Source of the DNA: Platerodrilus igneus
Taxonomy: Eukaryota; Arthropoda; Insecta; Coleoptera; Lycidae
Assembly (NCBI GenBank): GCA_036346225.1
Contig: JARFIW010000003.1
Coordinates: 8,584,001 to 8,648,000, forward strand
Direction: 5' to 3'
DNA: 64,000 nt
Within the stretch, counting starts at the first letter, position 1, and the number at the start of each line of letters is the position of its first letter. The position numbers were made by a program, and so were the translations under genes. Shown here in pieces: positions 1-10,029 of the stretch. Under the pieces are notes generated by a model that was not told the origin of the DNA, did not search any database, and was given only the letters and a program-made list of their open reading frames with translations.

Positions 1-1109
1 CAGTCTAAATATTTGATATTTGCATTCAAATAAGTGGGATTATTTGTATTCAAATAGGGGGAAAATACTCATATTTAGACCAGGGTAGAAAATTAAATAA
101 TCAAATCAAATAATTTTAATTACCGTGTATAAGGAATTTCATTAAATAATACGCTTTATTAAAACCTTGAAGCATAAATAAACTCGGTCGTTTCAGTAAA
201 ATAAGAAATGTAAATTATCTATAAGACGCTTTACATCAAAAGAAGCAGTATTGAAAAGCGCAGTGGATAATTTAATTATTCCTAAACAAATGGAAATTAC
301 GTGCAAAATTTATATTAATGAACTCTATTTTAAATAACTGGTATTAAACAAAACGTACGGATAATAATTTGTATTCGCTAAAATGAAAGGATGGAAATCA
401 ATTTTAATTGGAGTTAATTGAACCATTATTAATAATAAGCATAAAACTTGTAAAACCCAATAATAGTCAAATCGTAGGAAGGTTATTTAAAATGTTACGT
501 TTGAACACCTGCGTGTTTTAAAAGGCAATTTCAAGTTAATTTGTTTGGATAAACATGTTGATTCTAAGGATATTGGAAACGATCAGATGCTTTAGCAGGA
601 AATACAGAACACCTGCGTATTTTTAAAAAGCTCATTCTGCGTAAATTTGGCAAATAATTAATGTTTCAAAGAATCTTGGAGAAACCGGGGCTTAATATTC
701 ACGAGAATGTGCGATACGGGGTTATTAAACCAAGATAACAGTCCGCGTGGACTAAAATATAATCGATAATGAAGAGTGTCAAGTTGCACCAATACGAACA
801 GGTTAGAGAAGGAAAGAAAATGCGTCAAGCAAAGACACATATTGTAAAGGGCGGGATTTAAGCAACGTCAAGGGGTTGCGATTGGTTAAAAATAGGATGC
901 ATATATCAGAGGTAGAACAACAATTTCTGTATAAAAGTAATTAGTTTTCTCGGACAACTTTGCGGGCCGTGTTGAAATTTTCTGAGATCTCAATGGGGTG
1001 AGGACTAAATTCATAAAAATCGACGTGCAGGCTACAGACTGGGAACGTAGAATGAGGAATTCGTTGGAATTACCCGTTTTAGGGAACAAAGCGACGTGTC
1101 GGCTATTCG

Positions 1110-1120
1110 CTATATATACA
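1110..1120 (+). promoter_or_regulatory. TATA box of LTR copy A
   Basis: CTATATATA lies 20-30 bp upstream of the pyrimidine-rich TTCTCTTAGAC segment. The same TATA and downstream segment are kept in copy B (24044-24053, minus strand), although the sequence around them differs. This fits a retrotransposon core promoter marking the U3/R boundary near 1140. Confidence 0.5.
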
Positions 1121-1328
1121 GGCGGGAATATGTGTTTCCTTCTCTTAGACTCTTAGACTTTCGACGATTCGATGCGTTAAAAGCTGGTGCATCCGCGACT
1201 TGATATTAAACAGTGCATTTTAGTTTGATTAAATAATTTAAAGTGTGCTAGTATATTTTAGTGACTCAAAATAGTTGGTTATTTTACGTGCTAACATGAA
1301 TGTACTTCAGTGCACTTAGATACAAGGT

Positions 1329-1334
1329 AATAAA
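1329..1334 (+). terminator. Polyadenylation signal of LTR copy A
   Basis: AATAAA inside AAGGTAATAAAAGTT, about 200 bp downstream of the TATA box. It is conserved in copy B as TTTATT at 23846-23851 on the + strand. TATA followed by AATAAA at this spacing is the expected U3-R-U5 order of an LTR. Confidence 0.45.
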
Positions 1335-2230
1335 AGTTTATTATCACGGTACCAATTAGTAAAATTTACAACGACAAATGTATACCCAAAAGTAGGCAGT
1401 TTTGGCGTATATTGGTAATATTGGTAAAAGGAAGTATGAATTTCTTTGCTATTTTGCGGGGGTGTTAATGACTAAATGGTTCGTAAATGTGTCTGCATCC
1501 ACTGAACCAGAGGCAGATATACACAGATGAGTTCCGGAAAAGCCTAGAAACAACTTTAAATTAATGGTGATGGAGAACATTTTAAAGCGTTGACAACATG
1601 AAGCTGTAAATAGAATCCGGTTGGAATGGTGTGATTTACAAAAGGGACGATTACACTGAAGCTACGAGGACAATAACCTTCAGGTAAATTGTACTATTTT
1701 GTTTGACATTTTTGTGTGTATTGAATGACTTTATAATTGATTTACTTTAAATGGACATTAGTGGAATTTTTCTAACCATAAAAATTTAATTTTAAGATGA
1801 AATTTGCTTGTTTAAGTAAAAGGGGTATTTTGTTTTGATGTTCGGGAATAGGATGAAACTTTGGGTAGGTCTTTGAGCTCAATTAGACAAACCTGGTTAA
1901 TTAACGTAAAGGGGTGGTAGATGCTCCTTTATACTCAGACTCCGGTCTGCTTATATTGTTATATTAATTAGTAGGCATCCAACAAGGACTTTAATTTTGG
2001 ATGCACAGTAAAATGATAATAAAATTAATCCGGAAATTCTTTTTAAAACTGAATTTTATGTTCAAATTTAATTTGAAAATTTAATGTATTCTGAATATTG
2101 ATGTAAATAGAGTTAACGTTGATGTTTGTGGTAGGAATGTGTTGTTTAATTTTTATGATTGAGAATGGAAGTTATCTAGAAGAGCAGCCGAGGCGATTAA
2201 CAGAAGGAATCAACGGACCAGGTAATTCAA

Positions 2231-2321
2231 GAGGTTTCACAGCATTCTTGACGCCCAAACTGTGGGGCTCGAATGTTTTTTTTTAAAGGGCCAGTACCTG
2301 CAAAGATGAGAGGTTACACAG

Positions 2322-2323
<2 letters not shown>
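2231..2323 (+). repeat. LTR-end/primer-site modules of copy A
   Basis: Two successive CACAGCA ends (2238-2244 and 2317-2323) flank a PBS-like block with TTGACGCCC (from 2249) and GTGGGGCTCGAA. In an ordinary LTR element the LTR ends once and the primer site follows once. Here the primer-site block is inside the repeat and a second LTR-like end follows it. Copy B carries an expanded array of the same modules. Confidence 0.55.

Positions 2324-2365
<42 letters not shown>
2324..2365. repeat. (TA)n microsatellite
   Basis: An uninterrupted ~42-bp AT dinucleotide run abuts the CACAGCA end of LTR copy A. A similar run sits next to the module array at 50589. Confidence 0.95.
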
Positions 2366-2368
<3 letters not shown>

Positions 2369-2893
2369 AACCGGCTACTACTACCGCGTTTCTCTAATTT
2401 AAAACAAGTAATAACAAACGTCTTTATTACTCACTGTTCACAAGTGTAATTAACAGTATATGCATTATTTGTAGATGTTTTCAGTCCACTTAACAATGAA
2501 GCACTATTACACTAATGAAATTACAAGCACTAATATCTTCTTATACTAACTTCTTTACCATATGTCCATTAACAACACTAACACAACTATTTGTTTACAC
2601 ACTTCTATTTATTTATGTATACTACAAGCTGCATGTACATTAGACACAGCATATATCATTTATGTATAAATTCTTGAACTCCTAAAAGCTCAACTACGTT
2701 TACTGTACACGATATAATTTATATTAGACATTCAAGTATAGACTAACTCTTACATTCATATGAGGCCTTATATATACCCTGAATTAAAGATATGACTCAT
2801 TATCTAGTATTTTCTAGAAGAATTCTGAAATCCTTGAGAATATGATGTGCCTCGGGCGTTTGTATGTTTGACGGGTTGCCTAATAGTGGATCG

Positions 2894-2943
<50 letters not shown>

Positions 2944-4952
2944 CGTGGACTCCGGTAAAAGCCTCGCCAGAGTAAGAAAAAACATTCAAAAATTGTATTA
3001 ATTTTCCAAAAATGGTCATAAATTTCACACAATAGTTAAATTTTTGAAAAAAAATAATTTCTTACCCAGATTCCTCTCTTCATCACCTTAATTCTTCAAC
3101 CGCTTCCGTGGCTAGCTCAGTTGGGTCTCTTCTTGAATACCTAGATTCACTATCATACTCTTTATCGTTCACGTACACTCCCAATAAAACCACAAAATAA
3201 TACAACAATCATACAATATTTATTTACCACTATTTACAAATAAAACTTCAAGATTATTTACATTTCGGTGCTCGAGTTACACCTCAATAAATTCTATTTT
3301 TGTAAAGTCCAGAATTTTAACTAGAAATATTAAACACATAAAATGTAACCGGAGTAAATGGGACCTGAATAATATCTTATTTTTCTTTATTTACTTATAA
3401 TTAATTTTAATTAGTACACTCTGGAGTATAGTGAGCTCATGATAACCCAGTTAATTATGAATAATGTATGTTTTTTTACTTTGCATACGCTTACTGCAAA
3501 CAAAAAAACCTATGTACTCGTAACAATAAAAATTTTAATTCCTGATGGAACGTTAATAAGCTTTATGCACCTTTAGATTTCTATTTAAATACCATAGTAA
3601 AAGTTAGTTACACGTATTATTTTCAATACGCAAAATAATGCAAAATACCTTCATAATTCACTCTCACACCTCACCACAATTTTCATAGTTTATAAAAACA
3701 ACAAATTCTAAAGCGTTACCTGGAATTTCTTGAAGATCTCTACTCCAAATCGAAATTTATTACACTTCTTTCATAATCGCATACTTTAGTTTAATTTAAT
3801 TTAATTTACGTTTCATTACTTCACTTCACGAGCTTGTTTAAAATAAATATTGCACCTTAATAAAATTTAGACTCGACACAATTCGCGGTTCAAAATTATG
3901 AGGTCAACACTGTACTATTTAATTTAAAATAATTTTTATACTTACAAGCTCGTGGTAAATTTCTGTTCGTAGTCTCAAGCGGTGAAAGTATTACGAGAAC
4001 GAAGTTAAAAAAGCGCGATGCTAAATCTTTTAGAGTATTTATATAATTCCAATGTAACTTCTCCATACCCTCCTAACGCGAAACATTTAATTTAAACTAA
4101 TACTTCTTAAAATTTTGGTTCAACCGTTTTAGAAATCTTCGAAATTTAGCGCGTCCTTACTATATTTTCCGAAAAATTAACATTCAATACTCCCGTGTTT
4201 GTCTGTTGTACAACTAACTATATCGACCAATAAGATATTTAATGACGTCTTGAAACCCCGCCTGTATTAGCGCTATTCCTCTCTTATGCATATTCTATGT
4301 TTCCTTCTAACCTTGTTTGAGTGGTAGAAATCGATATTACTGTCCGCGTTTTAAATTCACCCATGTGGACTGAATACGTGCGTTTTGAAGTGGACTGTTA
4401 TAATTCCTGTCTCATTCCGACGTATTTCATTGATCGTCTATGCTTTCTGCGCTTTAAGGAAAGTTTTAGTTAACATTTACGCGAAGCGTCAGACCGTTTA
4501 CCCGTTATACTTTAAATTCTGTGTTTTATCTAGACAAATAAGGGGAACTTGACATTTCCAAAACCTGCAGGTGTTCAATTAACAAAACTTTTAACACAAC
4601 ACTTCTAGGAGTTGCCTTTTCAAGGTATTTTATATTCAACGACTGTTTATGCGTTAGCACAGCGTTTCACCTTGGTATTATCGATTTTTCATGCTTTTAT
4701 GCGTATTAGACGTAAATAGCTGTTCAATTAAACTCAATTAAATTAATTAATAATTTTGCATTGGTTTCTACAATTTATTTTCTTTACGAACCTATCTAAA
4801 TTTTAATCACTAATTGTCAAATTATGGTAATATTTGTTACTTTAAAATGAACTAAATGAAATAAATTTCGCACGTAAATTCTGGTTGTTTCCTCTATACA
4901 GGGTGTTTGAAATTGCCTTGTTTATACTTAAATTTAGTCCTTTAAAACCACT

Positions 4953-4955
<3 letters not shown>
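2366..4955. other. Non-coding AT-rich block, possible diverged LTR
   Basis: No convincing gene. Open frames at 2800-3028 only cross a (TA)n run (2899-2938). From about 3050 to 4900 the layout loosely resembles copy B in the same orientation: a pyrimidine-rich segment, then CCAAT-like and TGACGT motifs near 4220-4250, then segments such as CAGGTGTTCAATTAA near 4567. I take it as a possible diverged LTR of the same kind, but similarity by eye is weak. A TATACAGGGTGTTTGAAA segment near 4896 looks like the tip of a mariner-type inverted repeat, with no partner seen. Confidence 0.35.
2899..2938. repeat. (TA)n microsatellite
   Basis: About 40 bp of pure AT dinucleotide; it creates the poly-Ile-Tyr open frames on the minus strand, which are not genes. 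Confidence 0.95.

Positions 4956-4993
<38 letters not shown>
4956..4993. repeat. (TA)n microsatellite
   Basis: About 38 bp of AT dinucleotide, lying 50 bp downstream of the mariner-like tip at ~4896. Confidence 0.95.
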
Positions 4994-4995
<2 letters not shown>

Positions 4996-5349
4996 CCGCA
5001 AAAAATGTTAGGACTTGAAAAGAGCTACAAAATGAGCCCTTAGTGAATGCTTTACGATAAAAATTGACTGAGTTATGGCGAAAAAACACAAAATTAACTT
5101 CACCCTCTAACCATTAAAAATGCAGTGTGGGGGGGGGTCGTTGCACCTCAGAAATAAGTTCTTTTATAACTCCCCAACAACCCCCAAAAGGTTTTGTCCT
5201 GCTGTTTTCACTTGAAAGGAAACACTGCTTTTTTGTCTAATTTGGCTGGCCTAATTAGCGTCTAGTTTCCCAAGATAAAGAAAACAAATTCTAACAAATA
5301 AACAATATATTTGGTAAGTTTTAGATTTCTTACACAATTGTTAGATACT

Positions 5350-6469
5350 TTTTTTTTTTAATTTATTCTAACATTACAATTAGTCTGCTACCTAAAAATT
5401 ACAGCAAATCTGTTACTCCTAAGAAATCTAACAGAATTATTTGCTACCTTAAGTTATATTAGTTAGTTTTATATTATTTGTGTTTGGAAATATCCGCGTG
5501 TGTGTGTTTGTGTCTGTGCGCACGTGTGGGTGCGTGAATGTGTGTGTGTGTGTGTTTCTGTCTGTGGTAATGACCTTGGGACTGCTTTACTTCCCAGCTT
5601 CCGGCCGTCGGCAGCCGGAAATCAGAAACCGAGAGTTTCGCATTCCTGTACGTGTCCTGGCCGTCGGCAGCCGGATACTAGGGGGACCACGTACAGTCCC
5701 TGGTGTGTATGTGTATGTGTGCGTGTGTATGTGTGTGTGTGTTTGTGTCTGTGCGCGCGTGAGGGTGCGTGTGTGTGTTTCTGTCTGTGGTGTTGTCCTT
5801 GGGACTGCTGTCCTTCCCAGCTTCCGACCGCCGCCAGTCGTAAATCAGAAACCGAGAAGTTCGCATTCCTGTACGTGTCCTGGCCGTCGGCAGCCGGAAA
5901 CCAGGGAAACCACGTACAGTCCCTGGTGTGTATGTGTGCGCGTGTGTGTATATATCTGTGTCGTATGCGTGTGCGTGCAGGTACGTGTACGTGCGTGTTT
6001 GTGTGTGTTTTGTCGTGCCGGTGTGCTATAATGGTGTGTGTGTTTATTGTTTTCATGTTTGTGTGTGCGTGTGCTTATGTCTGTGGTGAGGTCCTTGGGA
6101 CTGTTTCCCTCTCCTGGTTTCCAACCGCCGGTAGCCGAAAATCAGAAACCGAGAAGTACGCGTTCCTGTACGTGTCCTGGCTGTCGGCAGCCCGAAACCA
6201 GGGAGGCCACGTACAGTCTCTGTTGTGTGTGTATGTGTGTGTGCTTGTGCGTGTTTGTGTGTATTTTGTCGTGCTGATGTGTTGTAATTATGTTGTCAGA
6301 ATATTTCCCCTGTAGTAATTTTTAGTTGCGCTACAACATTGGAAATATAAACATTACGTTACTGAAGCTAGGGTTAGATTTCTTAAAGCAATTACGAATT
6401 TGGTTAGTATTTTCTCTTGTTTATTTTAGTTAGTTGTATTTTTTGGTTAGAATAAATAAAAATAAATAA
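5350..6469. mobile_element. Composite insertion with 14-bp flanking direct repeats
   Basis: The 14-bp sequence AATTGTTAGATACT occurs at 5336-5349 and again at 6470-6483, reading as a perfect target-site duplication. Just inside, the left end (T-tract then AATTTATTCTAAC) is the inverse of the right end (GTTAGAATAAATAAAAATAAATAAA), and TAAGAAATCTAAC recurs in inverted positions near both ends (about 5420 and 6390). Between the ends lie three GC-rich modules embedded in GT-rich DNA. No coding potential is credible; the long open frames here come from the stop-poor GT repeats. It could be a non-autonomous inverted-repeat element or a retroposed sequence with an A-rich tail. Family unknown. Confidence 0.55.
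5480..6290. repeat. Three GC-rich modules interspersed with GT microsatellite
   Basis: A ~135-bp module starting CCTTGGGACTG and ending CACGTACAGTCCCTG occurs three times, at about 5573-5703, 5798-5925 and 6092-6216. GT-rich tracts separate the copies. Each module has an internal near-duplicate of GCCGTCGGCAGCCGGA. The middle copy matches both outer ones closely, while the third is most diverged. Overlapping open frames of 183, 271 and 144 codons on both strands are by-products of the repeats. Confidence 0.8.
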
Positions 6470-6676
6470 AATTGTTAGATACTGTTATCATAATTTCCAT
6501 GTTATTTGTTGCCTTCTTATGTAATTGCATTTTTCATACCAACTCATTAAATATAAAATATAGTTCGTTTTTAAAATTTGAAATAGTGCACCGGATTGTG
6601 ACGGTTACAAAAAACATTATATTATAATTCTACATAATTTTCTCAAGCGATATTATCTAGTTTCTACTTGCAGAAA

Positions 6677-9201
6677 ATGTCTGATGGCCGAAAAAGGTTA
6701 TCTGGTCATGAATACAAAACACGAAGATTAGAAAAACAGGAAAAAATTCAAAAACAAGCAGGTGCTTTAGAATCGTTTCTAAGAAGACCTGAAGGTAAAA
6801 ATTTCTTACAAAGTACTTAATTCTTAATACCTATTTAATGTTTATATTTGCAATGTACCGATCTTGCCGTTCGATCTGCATCTAGTGCAACAGTGAATCC
6901 GCTCTTAGTCAAAGAAATATTAGCGCAGCCTTCATCATCAATTAAAGATTTTGCAAAAGTTGATTCACTACAAAACACTTCAAATACTTCTATTACTTTA
7001 GAATTGCCTTCTGATCCGGCTTTATGGCCCGAAATATCCAAAGCTAACCGAGTAATACTTGTCAAAAATGGTCCAGCATCATCCTCCTATGACTATGAAA
7101 AAGTAGAAAATTTTCCTCCTTTCATTATGCGCGACTTTTAAGTAATGGTGAAAAGTATACACGAAGTTGGCTTGTTTATTCAAAATCAAAAAACGCCGTA
7201 TTTTGTTTTTGTTGTAAACTTTTTGCTTTATCAGCTAAATATCTATTTGCAACAAGTGGTTACATATAGGAGAAGCATTAAAAAATCATGAAACAAATAA
7301 GGTACATTTAGTAGCTCAAAAATCATGGATACAATTATCGCATAGGCTTCAAACAACACAAACAATAGACGCAGCGGAACAACGTGTCATTCAAGCTGAA
7401 ACCAAACATTGAAATGGAGTACTGCAAAGAAAAATTTCAATAATACAGTGTTTGGGCGAATGTTGCTTGTCATTACGGGGAACTTCAGGTCATCTTTATG
7501 ACCATAACAGTGGGAATTTCTTAAAGATTGTCCAGCTATTAGCTAAATATGATCCTGTTATGGAAGAGCATGTGAGACGTACTCTAAGAAATGAAAATAA
7601 AGCTAGCCATTATTTAGGAAGAGCAATACAAAACGAAATAATTGAATTAATTTCAAAGAATATTACTTTATCAATTATTTCTCAAATAAAACGGGCAAGA
7701 TACTTTAGTATAATTTCAGACTGTACACCCGACATAAACAGAACTGAACAAATGACAATGAAAAATGACAATAATACGATATGTGTCTTTAAAGGGAGAG
7801 CAAACCGAGATTTGTGAAAGCTTACTTGGATTTGTTCCCGTGCAAAAAACAACAGGTTTAAATTTAACTGATACTATACTTCCAAATTTACAGGATCTAG
7901 GATTGGATATACAAAATATTCGTGGGCAGAGATATTATAACGGATCGAACATGAAAGAATGTCAAGCTAGCGTTCAGAAGCGTGTTCTAACATTAAATCC
8001 ATGCGTTTTTTTTTGTACCTTGCTGTAGTCACTCTTTGAATCTTGTGCTAAATGATATGGCAATGACTTACTTGGAAGCTGTAAATTTTTTCAGCACTAT
8101 TCAAAAAGTATATACTTTATTTTCCGCTTCTCCACTACGACGGAACGTTTTGCTGCAACACGTACCTAGTTTAACTTTAAAGCTACTTAGCACAACTAGA
8201 TGGGGGAACCGAATTGATGCCGTAAAACCTTTGAGATACCAAATTGGTAATATATTTGATGCTCTTTATAATATTTTTGAAGATAGTGATACCGATATTT
8301 CAATTAGAAATAAAGCGTCCGGTTTAATAAATCATATTAAAAAGTATCGATTTCTTTCTTCCGTCGTGATTTGGTAGAATATTTTGAACTATATTAATCC
8401 TGTGAGTAAAACAATGCAGTCGAAGCAATTACAATTATTATCTGTTAGAATTGTTGAAAAAAACAAAAATATTTTCAAGAACTGCGATCAGACTATTCTT
8501 TTGAAAAAATGTTGGTTGATGCTAATGAATTAGGGCACGAGTTAGATATAACGTAGAATTTAGATTTTGACTCAAAAAGTATTCGTCCTAGAAAAATATC
8601 TCGCCAATTCGAGCATGAAAGTCGCGACATGTCAATTATTGATCCTAAACAAAGATACAAAATAGATTTTTTCTACCACACAATAGATGCTGCATTGAAC
8701 TCTTTGGAACAGAGATTCGCACAAATTTAACAGCTTAGCCAAAATTTTAATTTTCTTTATGACATATCTCAATTATAAGAAAAGCCTCAAGATCAACTTC
8801 AGAGTCTCTGAATAAATTTGGAAAAAGTATTAAGCCACAACGGTGAAACAGATATTAATGGCTTCGACCTAGCTGACGAAATTTCAGTTCTGTGTACTTT
8901 GGTGGAGGCAAATTAAACACCTATAGGGATAATAAAGTTTGCTCTAAAAATGAATATTGCACCCAACGTAATTATAGCACTGCGAATATTATTAATCTTA
9001 CCTATTACGGTAGCCAGTAGAGTAAGAAGTTTTTCCAAACTCAAATTGATAAAAACTTATCTGCGTTCAACTATGTCTCGAGAACGGTTAACTGGACTTG
9101 CAACAATAGCCATTGGATATGTTATTTTATCAAATTTGAATATACAAAATTTAATTAAAGAATTTGCAGATATAAAAACACAAAAGCAAACATTTTTTTG
9201 A
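6677..9201 (+). pseudogene. Decayed hAT transposase (ZMYM1-like)
   Basis: Pieces of one hAT-superfamily transposase lie in order on the + strand. An N-terminal segment starts at the ATG at 6677 (MSDGRKRLSGHEYK). A probable intron begins at GT 6795. Then come a proline/serine-rich linker (6848-7140), a TTF-type zinc finger with CFCCKLF near 7200, and a DUF4371-like block (7452-7800) containing ISDCTPDINRTEQMT, whose Asp is the expected first catalytic residue. Next are RGQRYYNGSNMK (about 7920), an insertion-domain segment (8036-8377) and a C-terminal dimerisation region ending at 9201 (MSRERLTGLATIAIGY). Many stops and frameshifts make it non-functional. Intact relatives are annotated as zinc finger MYM-type protein 1-like, which is a domesticated-looking name for these transposases. 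Confidence 0.88.
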
Positions 9202-9353
9202 ATATGAATCAGTGATACATATTAAAAATTAAATTGTGTGTGATATGTGTATTATAAACACAAAAATTAATAAATATTATAATATAATTAATGCGTTTTC
9301 TAAATGAAAAATAAGGGCGGCAAAGAATCTTTTTGCACAGAGCGGCATAATTA

Positions 9354-9368
9354 CTAGGGCCGGCCCTG
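9354..9368 (+). repeat. hAT 3' terminal sequence
   Basis: CTAGGGCCGGCCCTG contains the perfect palindrome AGGGCCGGCCCT and lies ~150 bp downstream of the transposase stop. Ends of this type are typical of ZMYM1-like hAT elements. I do not see its inverted partner upstream of 6677, so the 5' end appears lost. Confidence 0.6.
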
Positions 9369-9463
9369 TCTACCTGTGAGGATACACTTTAGAATCTTAC
9401 CTCTTACACCGAGTCGATTTCTGGAGGTCAATGTGGAAATGTCTTAGGAGCTTTAATAACATA

Positions 9464-10025
9464 TGGTTTTCTGATGAGTTCGATTTTTACAAGGGCCACG
9501 TGAATAAACAGAATTGTAAACGTTGAGCTTCCGAAAATTCACTGAAACTGCATCAGAAGCCATTACACTCGCCTAAGGTTATCGTTTGCGACTGCCATAT
9601 CAAACCAAGGAGTACACACTTTATTGAGAATAACCGTGGTTGCGCTCAGGCAGTTATTTCGGATCGGTATTGCCATATGATCCGGACCCTTTTAGCGCAA
9701 GAAATATAAAACCCTAGTGGCTACAATTGCAACGCATTTTTCCAGTGAGATAAAGCCGCTTCGTATGTTGCAAATGTCTCGTTAGCTGCTCTTCACGCTT
9801 TATTCCATGAAAGAATAATTACTAGCCGTGTAGACATCAGCTGGCCACTGAGGAGTCCAGATTTGGACACCTTGAAGGTCTTAAAACAAAGAACCACAGA
9901 CGAAATCAACGCTATTTCGAGTGGGATGCTCTAACGCGCAATTGAAAATTTCAATTCTGGGCTAGATCAGTGTGAAGAAGCGGATAGTGTGCTTTTACAA
10001 ATGGCTGCTTTTCATAAATATAACT
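9464..10025 (+). pseudogene. Decayed mariner/IS630-type transposase fragment
   Basis: The + strand translates, with several stops and frame changes, as the catalytic core of a Tc1/mariner-like transposase of the kind often labelled Tc3-like in insects. WFSDEFDF at 9464 carries the first Asp. HVNKQNC, KPLHSPKVIV and ISWPLRSPDLD follow in the expected order, and the end reads AIENFNSGLDQCEE. The glutamine-aspartate second catalytic motif is degraded. It begins ~95 bp after the hAT end, so it is either target DNA for that hAT or a separate insertion. No N-terminal DNA-binding domain or inverted repeats are recognisable. Confidence 0.7.
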
Positions 10026-10029
10026 ACAA

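Larger units (their letters stand above)
66..2323 (+). repeat. Long LTR-like repeat, copy A
   Basis: This 2.26-kb block matches the reverse complement of 22731-25011 over essentially its whole length, with substitutions and small indels. It reads as a long terminal repeat in the + direction. A TATA box (about 1111) is followed ~220 bp later by an AATAAA signal (1329), both conserved in the other copy. The right end carries a CACAGCA terminus followed by a primer-binding-site-like stretch (TTGACGCCC...GTGGGGCTC), repeated before the end at 2323. The right edge runs straight into a (TA)n tract. No coding region is visible inside. The left flank (ggggaaaa) does not match the right flank, so I cannot show a target-site duplication. 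It is probably a solo LTR of an LTR retrotransposon; the family is not certain. Confidence 0.7.

Noticed and set aside
5480..6315. Long open frames (183 and 271 codons +, 144 codons -)
   Set aside because: They are produced by stop-poor GT repeats and three repeated modules; the encoded Cys/Val- or His/Thr-rich strings change frame between modules and have no domain.
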